From the NCBI GenBank assembly GCA_963718635.1, contig OY970367.1:1674001-1738000 (forward strand): DNA of 64,000 nt. The letters are read 5' to 3'. Shown here piece after piece: positions 1 to 8,762 of this stretch. The stretch comes from JAIOQJ01 sp963718635. GTDB taxonomy: Bacteria > Planctomycetota > Planctomycetia > Gemmatales > Gemmataceae. Position numbers and translations under genes: made by a program. The notes under the pieces are model-generated. The model worked only from the letters and a program-made list of their open reading frames with translations. It was not told the origin of the DNA and searched no databases. Positions within the stretch are counted from its first letter, which is position 1; each line of letters opens with the position of its first letter.

Positions 1-1520
1 AGCCGGCGTAAGAATCGTGGTTGATAGGGCGGCGGCGGCGTATGCGCGGTGACCATCTGCACCACGGCGGCGGCACTGGCGAGAACGAGCATGAAATAGC
101 CCACCGGCATAAATCGAGGCTGAGTTTCTGCCGGGCCGCCCATCATCATCGCCAAGGCAAAGGCGAACACAATCATCCCCCAAAAGGCCGTGGCGATTAG
201 CGGAAACAGGGAAAAGCGCTCACGGCGTTTGCGTTCGGCACTTAACCACCAACGGGGAATGAACAACGCCATCGCGAAACAAAACATGTAACCGTGCAAC
301 ATGGTGTAGCTAGTCTGCGAGGCGCCGGCCAAACTGGTATGGACGCCGCGATCCAACGATTGGGGCACGGACCAGCCATCAAGCCAGAAAACGCCGATGC
401 CAACCAAGGCGCCCAGCGTGCCGAGCGCCAGCCGACGCGACATGCTGCGTTTTTGCCCTTCCCAGCCTTTGGTGGTGATCAACACCGCCCACGAGATAGC
501 GACGATGGTTAGGAACAGCGATCCGAGCGAGCCCCAATCGACAACGCCCGTCACCAATGCCCAGATGCCCGTCAGCGGCGCGGCGGCCAGCGGTGCACCG
601 AGCAACGAAGTGCAGAGTTCAAGAGCTTTGCTGTTTTGATTTGAAAGAGGCATCGGCATAGGTTTTCGAGTCAATTCCGCGTTTTGGGATGGAATAGCGA
701 GCGTTGGCGACTGAGGCATCGCCACAGGCAAAGGCTGGCCAACGCGTTCGACTGCCTCGATCATTTCACTCATGTTCGCATAGCGAGACTCTGCCTTCTT
801 GTTCAACGCCTTTTGAAGTATCGCAATATAAGGCTTGGGAACCTTCCGCATGTCGGGTAAATCGGTTTGATGCTTCAAAGCTATCTCCGCCCAGCTTTCG
901 CCTTTAAAGGGGATGTCGCCCGTGAGCATTTCATAGAGCATCACGCCACAGGCATAGATGTCTATCTGTTTGGAATAGGCGCCATTGGCCACTTCCGGCG
1001 CCATGTAATGAATGGTGCCGACGTTGCTCGAATGCGCCAGTTGATTGGCCTCGACCGATTTGCTCAGGCCGTAGTCGCCGAGCTTCACCGAGCCGTTTTC
1101 GAGAAAAAGATTGCTCGGCTTGATATCGCGATGGACGACGCCATGATCGTGCAAATAGGCCACTGCATCAGCGGCCTGGAGGAACCAATGGCGCGCCTGT
1201 TTTTCGGAAAGGCCGTTCGGGTGGCGGCTCAGAATCGCACTGAGCGGTTCACCTTCGACGTACTCCATCACCAGCCAGCGGTCGCCCTTGGCATCGACCT
1301 GTAAATCGTAAAGGTGAACGAGACCGGCATGCTTCAGATTCAAGCAGTTAGCGATGCCGCGAAGTTCGGTCCCTTGCTGGCCGTTGATCAGTTTGAGGGC
1401 CACTTCTTTGCCACCATCGCTGACGGCAAAGTAGACTTCGCCGAAGCCGCCCTTGCCCAGGCCGCGTTTGAGCGTGTAGCCGTTCAATGGTCTATCGCCC
1501 CATCGGTAGGTGAACTTCAT
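1..1520 (-). CDS. Serine/threonine protein kinase with C-terminal membrane region (3' end outside window)
   Basis: Phosphorylates Ser/Thr residues of unknown partners at the membrane. I read this frame by reverse-complementing; it stays open to the window edge, so the C-terminus is missing. Visible motifs are the glycine loop GLGKGGFGEVY (about residues 20-30), the VALKLI lysine, the catalytic HRDIKPSN, and the activation segment GDYGLSKS...YMAPEV. The metal-binding motif is DYG rather than DFG. After the kinase domain comes a linker and then several hydrophobic stretches that look like four or more membrane helices, ending in a proline-rich tail. The ATG at 1520 overlaps the stop of the upstream FHA gene by 4 bases (ATGA), which implies translational coupling. 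Confidence 0.9.
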   Translation of the reverse strand, partial: MKFTYRWGDRPLNGYTLKRGLGKGGFGEVYFAVSDGGKEVALKLINGQQGTELRGIANCLNLKHAGLVHLYDLQVDAKGDRWLVMEYVEGEPLSAILSRHPNGLSEKQARHWFLQAADAVAYLHDHGVVHRDIKPSNLFLENGSVKLGDYGLSKSVEANQLAHSSNVGTIHYMAPEVANGAYSKQIDIYACGVMLYEMLTGDIPFKGESWAEIALKHQTDLPDMRKVPKPYIAILQKALNKKAESRYANMSEMIEAVERVGQPLPVAMPQSPTLAIPSQNAELTRKPMPMPLSNQNSKALELCTSLLGAPLAAAPLTGIWALVTGVVDWGSLGSLFLTIVAISWAVLITTKGWEGQKRSMSRRLALGTLGALVGIGVFWLDGWSVPQSLDRGVHTSLAGASQTSYTMLHGYMFCFAMALFIPRWWLSAERKRRERFSLFPLIATAFWGMIVFAFALAMMMGGPAETQPRFMPVGYFMLVLASAAAVVQMVTAHTPPPPYQPRFLRR

Positions 1521-2155
1521 CTGTTGCTCCGTGAGGTCACCGGCTCCAACGCAAACGAGAATGACTCCGAACTTACACAAACAGGCGCTGACAGCAGCGC
1601 TCTGCCTGAACTCTTTTTTTCACCTACCGAAAACTCACTGTCCCAGCGTAGGCCCACCTGATCGTTTTGTCGAAAAAGATAGAGCGGCTTTTCGAGCTCA
1701 GGCATCGTCACATGCACTTTTTCGCCGGGGCCTAAGACGATCATGTCGTCCATCAGCAAGACACCATCTACTGCCATGGGGAGCCGTCGGCCCCCTTGAA
1801 CAAGCAGCTTGGCGGAGAGACATCCTGGCACCAGTTGCAGGAATATCATGCCACAAGCGCCAAGCATCAGGCGATCGCCCGTCCGCAACAGCGTTTTCGA
1901 GACGAGCGAACCATTCACTGTAACCTCTCGACTGCTCTCCAACAGATACGATTCTTCATCGCGCAACAGTGTTGCATGGATTCGGGCAATGTCCGCTGTC
2001 AGTGGAATATCGATCGGTCCAGAGACCGGCGAAGCTTGCCCGATCACGACTCGCGAATTAAGGCAGACAAGCCAACTCCCTACACCATCAATCCAGAGAA
2101 AAAAGCGCCGAGGGAAGGAATGATCCAAACGCTCGGTCGCTTTTAAGTCGGCCAT
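1517..2155 (-). CDS. FHA-domain protein upstream of the kinase
   Basis: About 212 residues. The middle part has the FHA pattern (IARIHATLLRDEESYLLESS, then VTVNG and a TGDRLMLG strand), a fold that binds phosphothreonine. In this context it is probably a substrate or docking partner of the kinase whose start codon it overlaps. The start at 2155 (MADLKATE) is preferred because GGAAG lies about 8 bases upstream; an in-frame ATG at 2209 has no clear ribosome site. No signal peptide or membrane helix is seen. The FHA call comes from pattern reading; the second half of the protein is unrecognised. Confidence 0.78.
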   Translation of the reverse strand: MADLKATERLDHSFPRRFFLWIDGVGSWLVCLNSRVVIGQASPVSGPIDIPLTADIARIHATLLRDEESYLLESSREVTVNGSLVSKTLLRTGDRLMLGACGMIFLQLVPGCLSAKLLVQGGRRLPMAVDGVLLMDDMIVLGPGEKVHVTMPELEKPLYLFRQNDQVGLRWDSEFSVGEKKSSGRALLSAPVCVSSESFSFALEPVTSRSNR

Positions 2156-2270
2156 GTTTTTAACTTCCAATTGGTCGTTCCGAGCCGGACGAGTAAGCGA
2201 CGATAGCATTGAAGCACCATCGTTTAGGCGTCCCGCTCGGATGAGCGATTCCTAACCACTGAGACAGCAC

Positions 2271-3071
2271 TTAATCCTTCGTGATGATCTTCACTTCTTC
2301 ACCGACATTCTTGACGACATGATCGAGGCCGCCCATGATCTCGTCAACCGTCTTGTCAGCGGCTGGGCTCTTGGTGAAGGTGTCGGCTACACGCAGTTTC
2401 TCGCGTTGCACCATGATCCGCTTGCGCAGGTCTGTCAGCGACGTTTTGATCTCGCCCATTCGGCTGCCGTCGTTCTGGTACTTGCTGCGGATCTGCTCGA
2501 CCTTCGCCATCTTGATCTCGGCTTCCATTTCGTCCACAGCGCCGGTCAGTTCATCCTTCTGCTTCAGCATTTCCTGCAATTGCTGCTCGACCAGATCGCG
2601 CGTCTGCTCTTGCGTGCCGAGCGCCTGCTCGCGTGCTTTCAGGCGAGCTTTCAGGTCATTGTGCCGTTTCACTTCGCTCATCAGCAATTCTTTTGCATTG
2701 CTGTAGTTTACCTTACGAGCCCCCCACTGGATGTACTCCGTTTCCGTCGCGGCCTTGACGACTTCGCCATGCTTGCGGACGGCCGTCTCGTTCTCTTTCA
2801 CTTCCTTGCGAATCTCATCGACATCGCGATGGAGCAAGCGCACGTTCACATTGGCCTCGGCCAGATCGCCCTTCACTTTATCGATGTCGCCATCGAGTTG
2901 GCCGACTTCGCTCTTGATGCGAGTCAGTTCCATCTCGGGCGTAACGCTCGTTTCAATTTGCGAACCCACCCGGCCTGCCCAGGCCCGGAAATGGCCGCCC
3001 GCCTTGGTTTCACTGACAATATAAGTGCCGACGATGCCCAAGACGGCAATCGCGAAAATCCGCTTCAACAT
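2271..3071 (-). CDS. Membrane-anchored coiled-coil protein, function unknown
   Basis: 266 residues. The first about 20 residues (MLKRIFAIAVLGIVGTYIV) form one hydrophobic anchor. The rest is strongly charged heptad-like sequence rich in E, K, Q and D, i.e. a long coiled coil. The organisation recalls PspA-like or envelope-scaffold proteins, but no diagnostic motif is visible. GGGGATTTTGCC before the ATG at 3071 supports the start. It lies on the same strand as the FHA/kinase pair, about 115 bases upstream, and could be part of the same transcription unit. Confidence 0.72.
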   Translation of the reverse strand: MLKRIFAIAVLGIVGTYIVSETKAGGHFRAWAGRVGSQIETSVTPEMELTRIKSEVGQLDGDIDKVKGDLAEANVNVRLLHRDVDEIRKEVKENETAVRKHGEVVKAATETEYIQWGARKVNYSNAKELLMSEVKRHNDLKARLKAREQALGTQEQTRDLVEQQLQEMLKQKDELTGAVDEMEAEIKMAKVEQIRSKYQNDGSRMGEIKTSLTDLRKRIMVQREKLRVADTFTKSPAADKTVDEIMGGLDHVVKNVGEEVKIITKD

Positions 3072-3277
3072 GGCAAAATCCCCTAAAAGTAGTTGATCTC
3101 AGCCGCCGACCGCCGGCCGAGCTGCTGCTTCACGAAAGGTTGTTCGCTGGTGGTGAGCGGGATTTTGAAGATTTTTGGAATAGTGAAGAATAAATTTCGT
3201 TTCCAGGCTTTGACTGGGGATGGGTCGTCAAGGCTCTGCCTCGCGTGCGCTACGTCGACAGATCAGGCTCGTGCCAT

Positions 3278-3395
3278 GGGAGTGCGCCAACGGATTCTGG
3301 CGAGCGGCGTGGCGTAAGCCCGCCGTGGTTCCGGGCCCACGGCGGGCTTACGCCACGCCGCTCGCCAGAATTGCCAGAAAGAGTTGGCGCACCCA
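3278..3395. repeat. Long intergenic inverted repeat, family 1 copy A
   Basis: Two arms of 34 bases (3295-3328 and 3337-3370) are perfect reverse complements around an 8-base spacer. An outer stem, GTGCGCCAAC / GTTGGCGCAC, closes the element. A diverged relative lies at 21135-21210 and shares the core GGCGAGCGGCG and the flanking GTTGGCGCACCC. It sits in the divergent gap between the coiled-coil gene and the flippase-like gene. The rest of the gap (3072-3277, 3396-3479) shows no gene. Confidence 0.9.
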
Positions 3396-3479
3396 TAGGG
3401 TTTCCGCAAAGCGCGCTGGACAGAATCGCCATAGTTTTGCAGAATGATACCGCTTGCGGCGATTCGGCTCTAAGGATGG

Positions 3480-4567
3480 ATGCCGAATGCTATTCCATAT
3501 ACAGAGTCAGCTAAAGTGGCGTTGCTCAAGAATTTGCTGAAGTATGGCCTGGGATTGGGCCTGCTCGCCTTCGTCGTTTACCGCAATTGGGATGGCCGGG
3601 ACGGCGAGCCCGGTCTCAAAGAGGTTCTGAATCGACCGATCAACATGGGCCCGCTGGCGCTGGCCGCGGCCATAAGCATCGTCGGCTTGATCGTCACGTT
3701 TCTGCGCTGGCATCTTCTCGTGGCGCAGTCGGACTCACCTTTTCTCGTTATAACGCGGTCCGGCTCGGGTTGCTGGGTTATTTTTACAGCAACTTTCTGC
3801 CCACTTCCGTCGGCGGCGATTTGATCAAAGCTCATTCCATCGCCCGCGAACAGAGCCAACGCACCGTTGCCGTTGCGACGGTCATCATCGATCGCGTCAT
3901 TGGTTTGTGGGCGCTTGTCTGTTTCGTCGCTCTTGTCGGCAGCATCTACTGGTTGCTCGACGATCCGCTTCTTAAGAACCCGGACTTACTGCGCATCGTT
4001 CAATATTCGGTCGTTATCGTGACGGCAAGTTTAGGGGTATGGATCATCGCCGGGTTCCTCACCGATCACGTCGGCAAAGACTTCGGCATCTTCCTCGAAC
4101 GCATTCCGAAGGTCGGCGGTTCCATCGCGGCCTTTTGGAACGCCTGCTGGCTTTATCGCACCAGATCGTTTGCTGTCATGCTTGCGGTGTTGATGTCACT
4201 GGTTGGCCATCTTGGTTGGGTGGTCGTTTTTCACCTGTCCGTGCGTGCGTTCGAAACACCTCACCCCGATGTTGATGTCGGCACGCTGGCGGAGCATATG
4301 ATCATCGTGCCGGTGGGAATGACAATTCAAGCCCTCTTCCCCTCGCCCGGCGGCATTGGCGGCGGCGAAGCAGCCTACGGCGGCTTGTACAAGATCCTCG
4401 GCAAGCCAAAAGCCAACGGCACCATCGGCTGCATGTCTCAACGCGTCATTTTCTGGAGCATTGGCTTTCTCGGCTATTTCATCTGCTTGCGAATGCACGC
4501 GCATCGAAAGAAGCAGCCGGATGTTGAAGAAATCATCGCGGCGCCGGCCGACCCGGCTACGGTTTGA
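3480..4567 (+). CDS. Flippase-like / LPG synthase transmembrane-region protein (UPF0104 type), interrupted by frameshift
   Basis: Polytopic membrane protein of the family found in the transmembrane part of lysylphosphatidylglycerol synthases. The N-terminal half (from MPNAIPYTESAK to TFLRWHLLVAQ) is in one frame. The rest, from LTFSRYNAVRLGLLGYFYSN through FLPTSVGGDLIKAHS and FPSPGGIGGGEAAYGGLY, is in another. The family-typical motifs SVGGD and PGGIGGGE are both present, so this is one gene broken by a one-base shift near 3725-3745. AAGGATGG precedes the ATG at 3480. A real pseudogene and a sequencing indel both fit; other broken genes in the window favour the indel. Confidence 0.8.
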
Positions 4568-4649
4568 ATCTGATTATTTATTTGATTGAAGTTATCCACG
4601 TTGCGGAAATTTCCATTGAACCCAGCCGCGCCCCTGTTTCATCTGCGAA

Positions 4650-5267
4650 TCAGGTGTCATCCCGTAACCAATCCGAAATCATCGTTGTCGTGTCGTTGAA
4701 TGTAAGTTCGTTTTGTTCCACTTTGAGTTCCAGACAGAGGGCGGGCAGGTCGTGTGCAAAAAGTTGAAAACGACGAAAAATCTCAGTGCCGCCGGGCAGT
4801 ATTCTGAAATTTGAGGCGCCACGAAGCCAGTTGCGTACAACGGTGATGGCTTCACGAGGCAAATTGTTATGCACCTGAATGTCCTGACCTGCTATATCCG
4901 ATAAGAACTGCTGATAACGGTAAGGCGAGCTATCGAGGATGAGACACACTTTTTGTTTTTGCTTGGCCAATCCAAAGCGCTTTGCGGCTAGGAACATCCC
5001 AAGTTCCAGAGGCATATTAAACCGTGGCAAGCCGCTACCCAATGTCGCTTCGGTCCGTGAGATATCGTGGATTCCGTACTTGCATTCTGAAATGATTTTG
5101 AAAATCTTGTCAATTCGCACCTCGCTGCCATCATCAATTTCTAGAGCGCAGCGGGGTCGAAAACCGCAGTCGAAGACCGCAAAGATCACGGCCTCGAAAA
5201 TCGGCCGGTATTGGGCATCAAATGGGCAATTGATAAATACATCTTTCGCGTAATCACTCCGCGGCAT
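4650..5267 (-). CDS. TIR-like / nucleotide-processing-fold protein of unknown function
   Basis: 205 residues. It opens with DVFINCPFD and continues with a conserved-looking core (CALEIDDGSEVRIDKIF, ISECKYGIHDISRTE, RFNMPLELGMFLAAKRFG). I recognise this as a widespread, mostly uncharacterised bacterial family. The strand pattern (DVFINCPFD... IHDISR... PLELG) resembles TIR or nucleoside-deoxyribosyltransferase folds; that is inference. The conserved ELG glutamate and the early Asp could be catalytic. The start at 5267 lies inside the end of an upstream 51-codon gene (14-base overlap), which suggests coupled translation. No signal peptide. Confidence 0.75.
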   Translation of the reverse strand: MPRSDYAKDVFINCPFDAQYRPIFEAVIFAVFDCGFRPRCALEIDDGSEVRIDKIFKIISECKYGIHDISRTEATLGSGLPRFNMPLELGMFLAAKRFGLAKQKQKVCLILDSSPYRYQQFLSDIAGQDIQVHNNLPREAITVVRNWLRGASNFRILPGGTEIFRRFQLFAHDLPALCLELKVEQNELTFNDTTTMISDWLRDDT

Positions 5268-5409
5268 TCGACACCAACCGCTGCGGTTGCTTTCGGCTTT
5301 TGCGAAGGGCAGCGACTTTCTTAATTGCCTTCAAAATCTCCGAACGCGGAATCGAACTGCGTCCTTTTGGCGCCAGCACCACAGGCCGACCCTTTCCTTT
5401 TTCGTTCAT
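5254..5409 (-). CDS. Small basic protein (51 residues), partner of the TIR-like gene
   Basis: Read directly from the reverse strand: it begins MNEKGKGRPVVLAPKGRSS and ends LRKSRKQPQRLVSNAAE. It is very basic, with a predicted short helix (RSEILKAIKKVAALRK). GGAG five bases before the ATG at 5409 is a good ribosome site, whereas the overlapping downstream gene has none. The two genes are therefore probably translated as a coupled pair. The fold is unknown; the Arg/Lys-rich C-terminus could bind nucleic acid. The 14-base out-of-frame overlap is the main evidence that the gene is real. Confidence 0.62.
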   Translation of the reverse strand: MNEKGKGRPVVLAPKGRSSIPRSEILKAIKKVAALRKSRKQPQRLVSNAAE

Positions 5410-5483
5410 CGTAGCTCCCGTACGTCTGGATATCCTGATTTTGCCACCGCGATCTTCCTCGCATTATCCTACCAAAAGCCACA

Positions 5484-6488
5484 TCACGCACTCCGTCGCA
5501 CGGCCCAATTCGTGATCGATTCCAACATCGTCCGGTGAATGGAGTGCGGCAGGTCATTCAGGCAATCGCGTGCTTTCTCCGCATATTCTTCCGCGCGTAA
5601 CTGAGCGGCTTCCAAGGCGCCCGTTTCGCGCAAGGCCACATGCAACTCGCTGAAGTCGCAGTCGTTCTCCTGTAATTTTTCGCGGAAGCTTTCAGCTTCC
5701 GCAGCAGTGACGCGATCGAGCAGAAAAATCAGCGGCAGAGTCAATTTGCGTTGAGCCAGATCGGTGCCGAGTGTTTTGCCGGATGTCTTTTCGGTGCCGA
5801 CGAGGTCGAGTACATCATCCCCGATCTGAAAGGCGATGCCGAGGTTGTTGCCGAAGTCCGCGAGGCGCTGCGTTTGTTCGGGATCAGCGCCGGCATAGAA
5901 AGCACCGAGACGTCCGCAACATTCGGTAAGCGCGGCCGTTTTGCCTTCGATGATCGCAAAATAATCTTCTTCGCTTAGATAGAGATTGCCGCGCTCCATC
6001 GTTTGCAGCAGTTCGCCGGCGCAGACGCGATTGGTCGCTTCGCCGATCCACTCGCAGGCGCGGGCGTCTCCGATGGTGCTGCTTAGATGAAAAGCGTTCG
6101 TGAACAACAGATCGCCGAGCAGAATGCTCGTTTTGTTGTCCCAGCCGGCATTGACGGTGCGCACATGCCGGCGCGTGTCGGCCTCATCGAGAACGTCATC
6201 GTGTACGAGCGTTGCCGTATGAATCATTTCGACAACGGCTGAAAGCACGTGATGCGCATTGCTGACTTTGCCGCAGGAATGGGCGACGAGCAGAAGCAGC
6301 GTCGGCCTCAGCCGCTTGCCGCGGTAGTGGTTCAGGTGTTTAACAAGAGTGCTGAAACGCGAACGATAAGGCGCCAACGTCTGCTGCAGAAGATGCTCGA
6401 CCTGTTCGAGGTCGTCGCTAAGCAGAGCCTGCGGCAACCCCGCGATCCTGACGGCGGGTCGGCCGTTCGCGATAACCGGGGTGACCAT
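5484..6488 (-). CDS. Polyprenyl (trans-isoprenyl) diphosphate synthase
   Basis: Condenses isopentenyl diphosphate with allylic diphosphates to make long-chain prenyl diphosphates (quinone side chains or carrier lipids). Both aspartate-rich motifs are present: VHDDVLDEADTRRH (first DDxxD) and FQIGDDVLDLVG (second). GKRLRP, GDLLF and the GKT/LGTDL segments of the family are also seen. Length (334 residues) is normal. The start is set at 6488 because AGGAGG lies 5 bases upstream; an ATG 51 bases earlier lacks a site. Product chain length cannot be read from sequence alone, so no symbol is given. Confidence 0.93.
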   Translation of the reverse strand: MVTPVIANGRPAVRIAGLPQALLSDDLEQVEHLLQQTLAPYRSRFSTLVKHLNHYRGKRLRPTLLLLVAHSCGKVSNAHHVLSAVVEMIHTATLVHDDVLDEADTRRHVRTVNAGWDNKTSILLGDLLFTNAFHLSSTIGDARACEWIGEATNRVCAGELLQTMERGNLYLSEEDYFAIIEGKTAALTECCGRLGAFYAGADPEQTQRLADFGNNLGIAFQIGDDVLDLVGTEKTSGKTLGTDLAQRKLTLPLIFLLDRVTAAEAESFREKLQENDCDFSELHVALRETGALEAAQLRAEEYAEKARDCLNDLPHSIHRTMLESITNWAVRRSA

Positions 6489-6545
6489 AGTTGCCTCCTC
6501 GCTCGTAAATCGAATTAGCGCTGTCTGCTCAACCTTCAAAGACCG

Positions 6546-7025
6546 CTAACCATCGGACCGTTTGAATCCGCCACTCTTGCCGCCAGACTTCTCTTCGAGA
6601 CAAATCCGTTCAACGCTCATCCCACGATCGACCGACTTGCACATATCGTAGACGGTCAACGCGGCGATGCTGACGGCGGTCAAGGCTTCCATCTCTACGC
6701 CAGTCCTGCCGAACACTTTAACCGTTGCTTCGATCTTTAACAAGCTGTCGCCTTCATCGGCAAAATCGACCGTCACGCCGGTGATTGGCAACGGATGGCA
6801 TAGAGGAATCAGGTCGCCCGTTTTCTTGGCAGCCATGATCCCTGCCAGCCGGGCCACTTCGAGAACATCGCCTTTCGCCAGGCCGCGATCGCTGATCAAA
6901 GCGAGCGTGCCCGGCAGCATACGCACTAAGGCACTGGCCTTGGCGAATCGCTCGGTCTCCGGCTTAGCCGAGACATCCACCATCCGGCTGGAGCCGCGTT
7001 CGTCAAAGTGCGAAAGTTCGGGCAT
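6546..7025 (-). CDS. moaC: Cyclic pyranopterin monophosphate synthase MoaC
   Basis: Second step of molybdenum cofactor synthesis, converting the 3',8-cyclo-GTP intermediate to cyclic pyranopterin monophosphate. Diagnostic stretches are MVDVSAKPETERFAKAS, GDVLEVARLAGIMAAKKT, DLIPLCHPLPITGV, TGVEMEALTAVSIAALTVYD and the KSGGKSG C-terminus. The start at 7025 (MPELSHFDERG) gives 159 residues, matching the family; an ATG at 7037 is also possible. No other Mo-cofactor gene is in the window. It sits 57 bases upstream of the prenyl synthase and may be cotranscribed with it. Confidence 0.95.
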   Translation of the reverse strand: MPELSHFDERGSSRMVDVSAKPETERFAKASALVRMLPGTLALISDRGLAKGDVLEVARLAGIMAAKKTGDLIPLCHPLPITGVTVDFADEGDSLLKIEATVKVFGRTGVEMEALTAVSIAALTVYDMCKSVDRGMSVERICLEEKSGGKSGGFKRSDG

Positions 7026-7216
7026 TAGTCCAGCCATGGGAAGTAGACTACCAAGATAGAAACCGCAAGGGAGAGAGGAGAATAACAATGAAAGCCAGCT
7101 GCCCGGTCAGGCGAGCCGAACTGCGGTAGCAACCGGATGAAAGACAATTGCAGCGCCAGAACTCGATTGCTTATGCAATACGGCTCGCCTTGCTCCATAA
7201 GCAGCGCGACCTTTGT

Positions 7217-7891
7217 TCACGGCACCAGCGGCCCTTCAGGCGCCATCGGCATCGCGTTCACCGGCGGCATAATGTTCGCTGCTGGCAGCGGCAATGGCCG
7301 GATGGAAATGTCTTTGTCCGCTTCAAAGACACGACCATCGGCGAGCGTCAACTGAACGGCCACCCGCAACCGACTGGCAGTCGGCGGCTTTTTCCAGTTT
7401 AAAGTGACATGATAGCCGCTGCCGAGTAGGCCGCTCTTCCAAGCTCGGCGAAGATCGGTCGCGTTGATTTCCCACGTGCTCAGCGGCACTTTAACGCCGC
7501 CGGGCATGATCTCCCAAGCAGCCACCGTGAGGACGCCGACCGTGCGCACCGGTTGGCCGTCCTCGTCGCGCGGCACGACAACGACAAGCAGGGCTTCATC
7601 GCCGGGCAAGCGATCGTCGTCGATGCCTCCGGTGCCGCTGGCGAGGATGATATCTTTGGGAGAGACCGTTCCCGAGTTGTCCGCGAGCGGTTGGCCTTGT
7701 TGCCGGCTCATGAAGTCGCGTTCCAAGACTTCATTGACCGAACGAGTCCGATTCAGTTCCGCCTGCGTTTCGCGAAGCAGCCGTTCTTTGGTTCGAAGCT
7801 CGGCTTCGACCAAGTCGCTGCGATGCGCTCGGCAACCGGCCGCCACGAGCGACAGAACGAGCAGGCTTCGTGCGATGGCGGCTCGCCGCAT
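7217..7891 (-). CDS. Lipoprotein, unknown function
   Basis: 224 residues. The N-terminus is a lipoprotein signal (MRRAAIARSLLVLSLVAAGC; lipobox VAAGC at Cys20), followed by a short coiled-coil stretch (VEAELRTKERLLRETQAELN). A globular region of beta-rich character follows (ALLVVVVPRDEDGQPVRTVG, GYHVTLNWKKPP). The C-terminus is proline-rich. No known family was recognised. It is followed by clpP on the same strand, with about 100 bases between. Confidence 0.78.
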   Translation of the reverse strand: MRRAAIARSLLVLSLVAAGCRAHRSDLVEAELRTKERLLRETQAELNRTRSVNEVLERDFMSRQQGQPLADNSGTVSPKDIILASGTGGIDDDRLPGDEALLVVVVPRDEDGQPVRTVGVLTVAAWEIMPGGVKVPLSTWEINATDLRRAWKSGLLGSGYHVTLNWKKPPTASRLRVAVQLTLADGRVFEADKDISIRPLPLPAANIMPPVNAMPMAPEGPLVP

Positions 7892-7989
7892 ACGATTCCG
7901 TCCCTACGTAGCCGAATTCGCCAGAATCCGGGACTTCCTTTGCCGAAACTTCCATTCCGACGACGGCGGCTACGAGAAGCGCTGGCGCG

Positions 7990-8604
7990 TTAATTCTCGA
8001 TCGCCGCAGGTCGATGCGTTGCCGGCAGCCTTTGCAGAACATGGTCCACGATGCCGTAGTCCATGGCTTCCTGGGCATCCATGAACTTATCGCGATCCGT
8101 ATCCTTTTCGATCTTCTCGAGCGTCTGCCCCGTATGCTTCAACAAGATATCGTTCAAGTGCTTCTTGGTGCGGATGAATTCCTTCGCGTGAATCAAGATT
8201 TCAGTCGTCGTTCCTTCCGTACCGGCAAGCGGTTGATGGATCATCACGCGCGAGTTGGGCAGCGCGTTGCGTTTGCCCTTCTTGCCTGCACACAGCAGCA
8301 CCGCGCCCATGCTGGCACACTGGCCGATACAGTAAGTCGAGACGTCGCAGGTGACGTACTGCATCGTATCGTAGATGCTCATGCCGGCCGTCACCGAGCC
8401 ACCGGGGCTATTAATGTACAGGTGGATGTCTGTCTTCGGGTCCTCGAACTGCAGGTAGAGCATCTGCGCCACGATCAGGTTGGCGCTGACGTCGTCAATC
8501 GGCCCTTGCAGGAAGATAATGCGGTCTTTGAGCAATCGGCTGTAAATGTCGAAGACGCGCTCTTCCCGCCCGCTTCGTTCCACAACATAGGGGACCAGAG
8601 GCAT
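7990..8604 (-). CDS. clpP: ATP-dependent Clp protease proteolytic subunit (paralogue 1)
   Basis: Serine protease ring of the Clp machine, used with ClpX or ClpA ATPases. The catalytic serine is in YCIGQCASMGAVLL, the histidine in RVMIHQPLAG, and the aspartate is expected in the DTDRDKFMDAQEA segment. YINSPGGSV, the oxyanion region, is intact. The start at 8604 (MPLVPYVVERSGREERVFDI) has GGAG spaced 7 bases upstream and matches other ClpPs; the longer frame to 8625 is unlikely. It lies after a second clpP and tig, the usual tig-clpP order, but no clpX follows. Confidence 0.95.
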   Translation of the reverse strand: MPLVPYVVERSGREERVFDIYSRLLKDRIIFLQGPIDDVSANLIVAQMLYLQFEDPKTDIHLYINSPGGSVTAGMSIYDTMQYVTCDVSTYCIGQCASMGAVLLCAGKKGKRNALPNSRVMIHQPLAGTEGTTTEILIHAKEFIRTKKHLNDILLKHTGQTLEKIEKDTDRDKFMDAQEAMDYGIVDHVLQRLPATHRPAAIEN

Positions 8605-8762
8605 CGGGTTTCTCCATTCGAACACCCGCCCTCATCGAAATGAATCGGACGGCGGGTGAGAGTTCATGAGTTGATCCGCGCGAGCCGTCCCGGTTCACCG
8701 GGGAGTTGCAAGGAATCGGCCTAAGAGACGCGCGGCAGGGGTTGTTCCGGTTGAATCAGCGA

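Noticed and set aside
3250..3432. Frame of 60 codons with GERRGVSPPW/GGLTPRRSPE
   Set aside because: It is produced by reading through the inverted repeat; the translated motif is an artefact of the palindrome.
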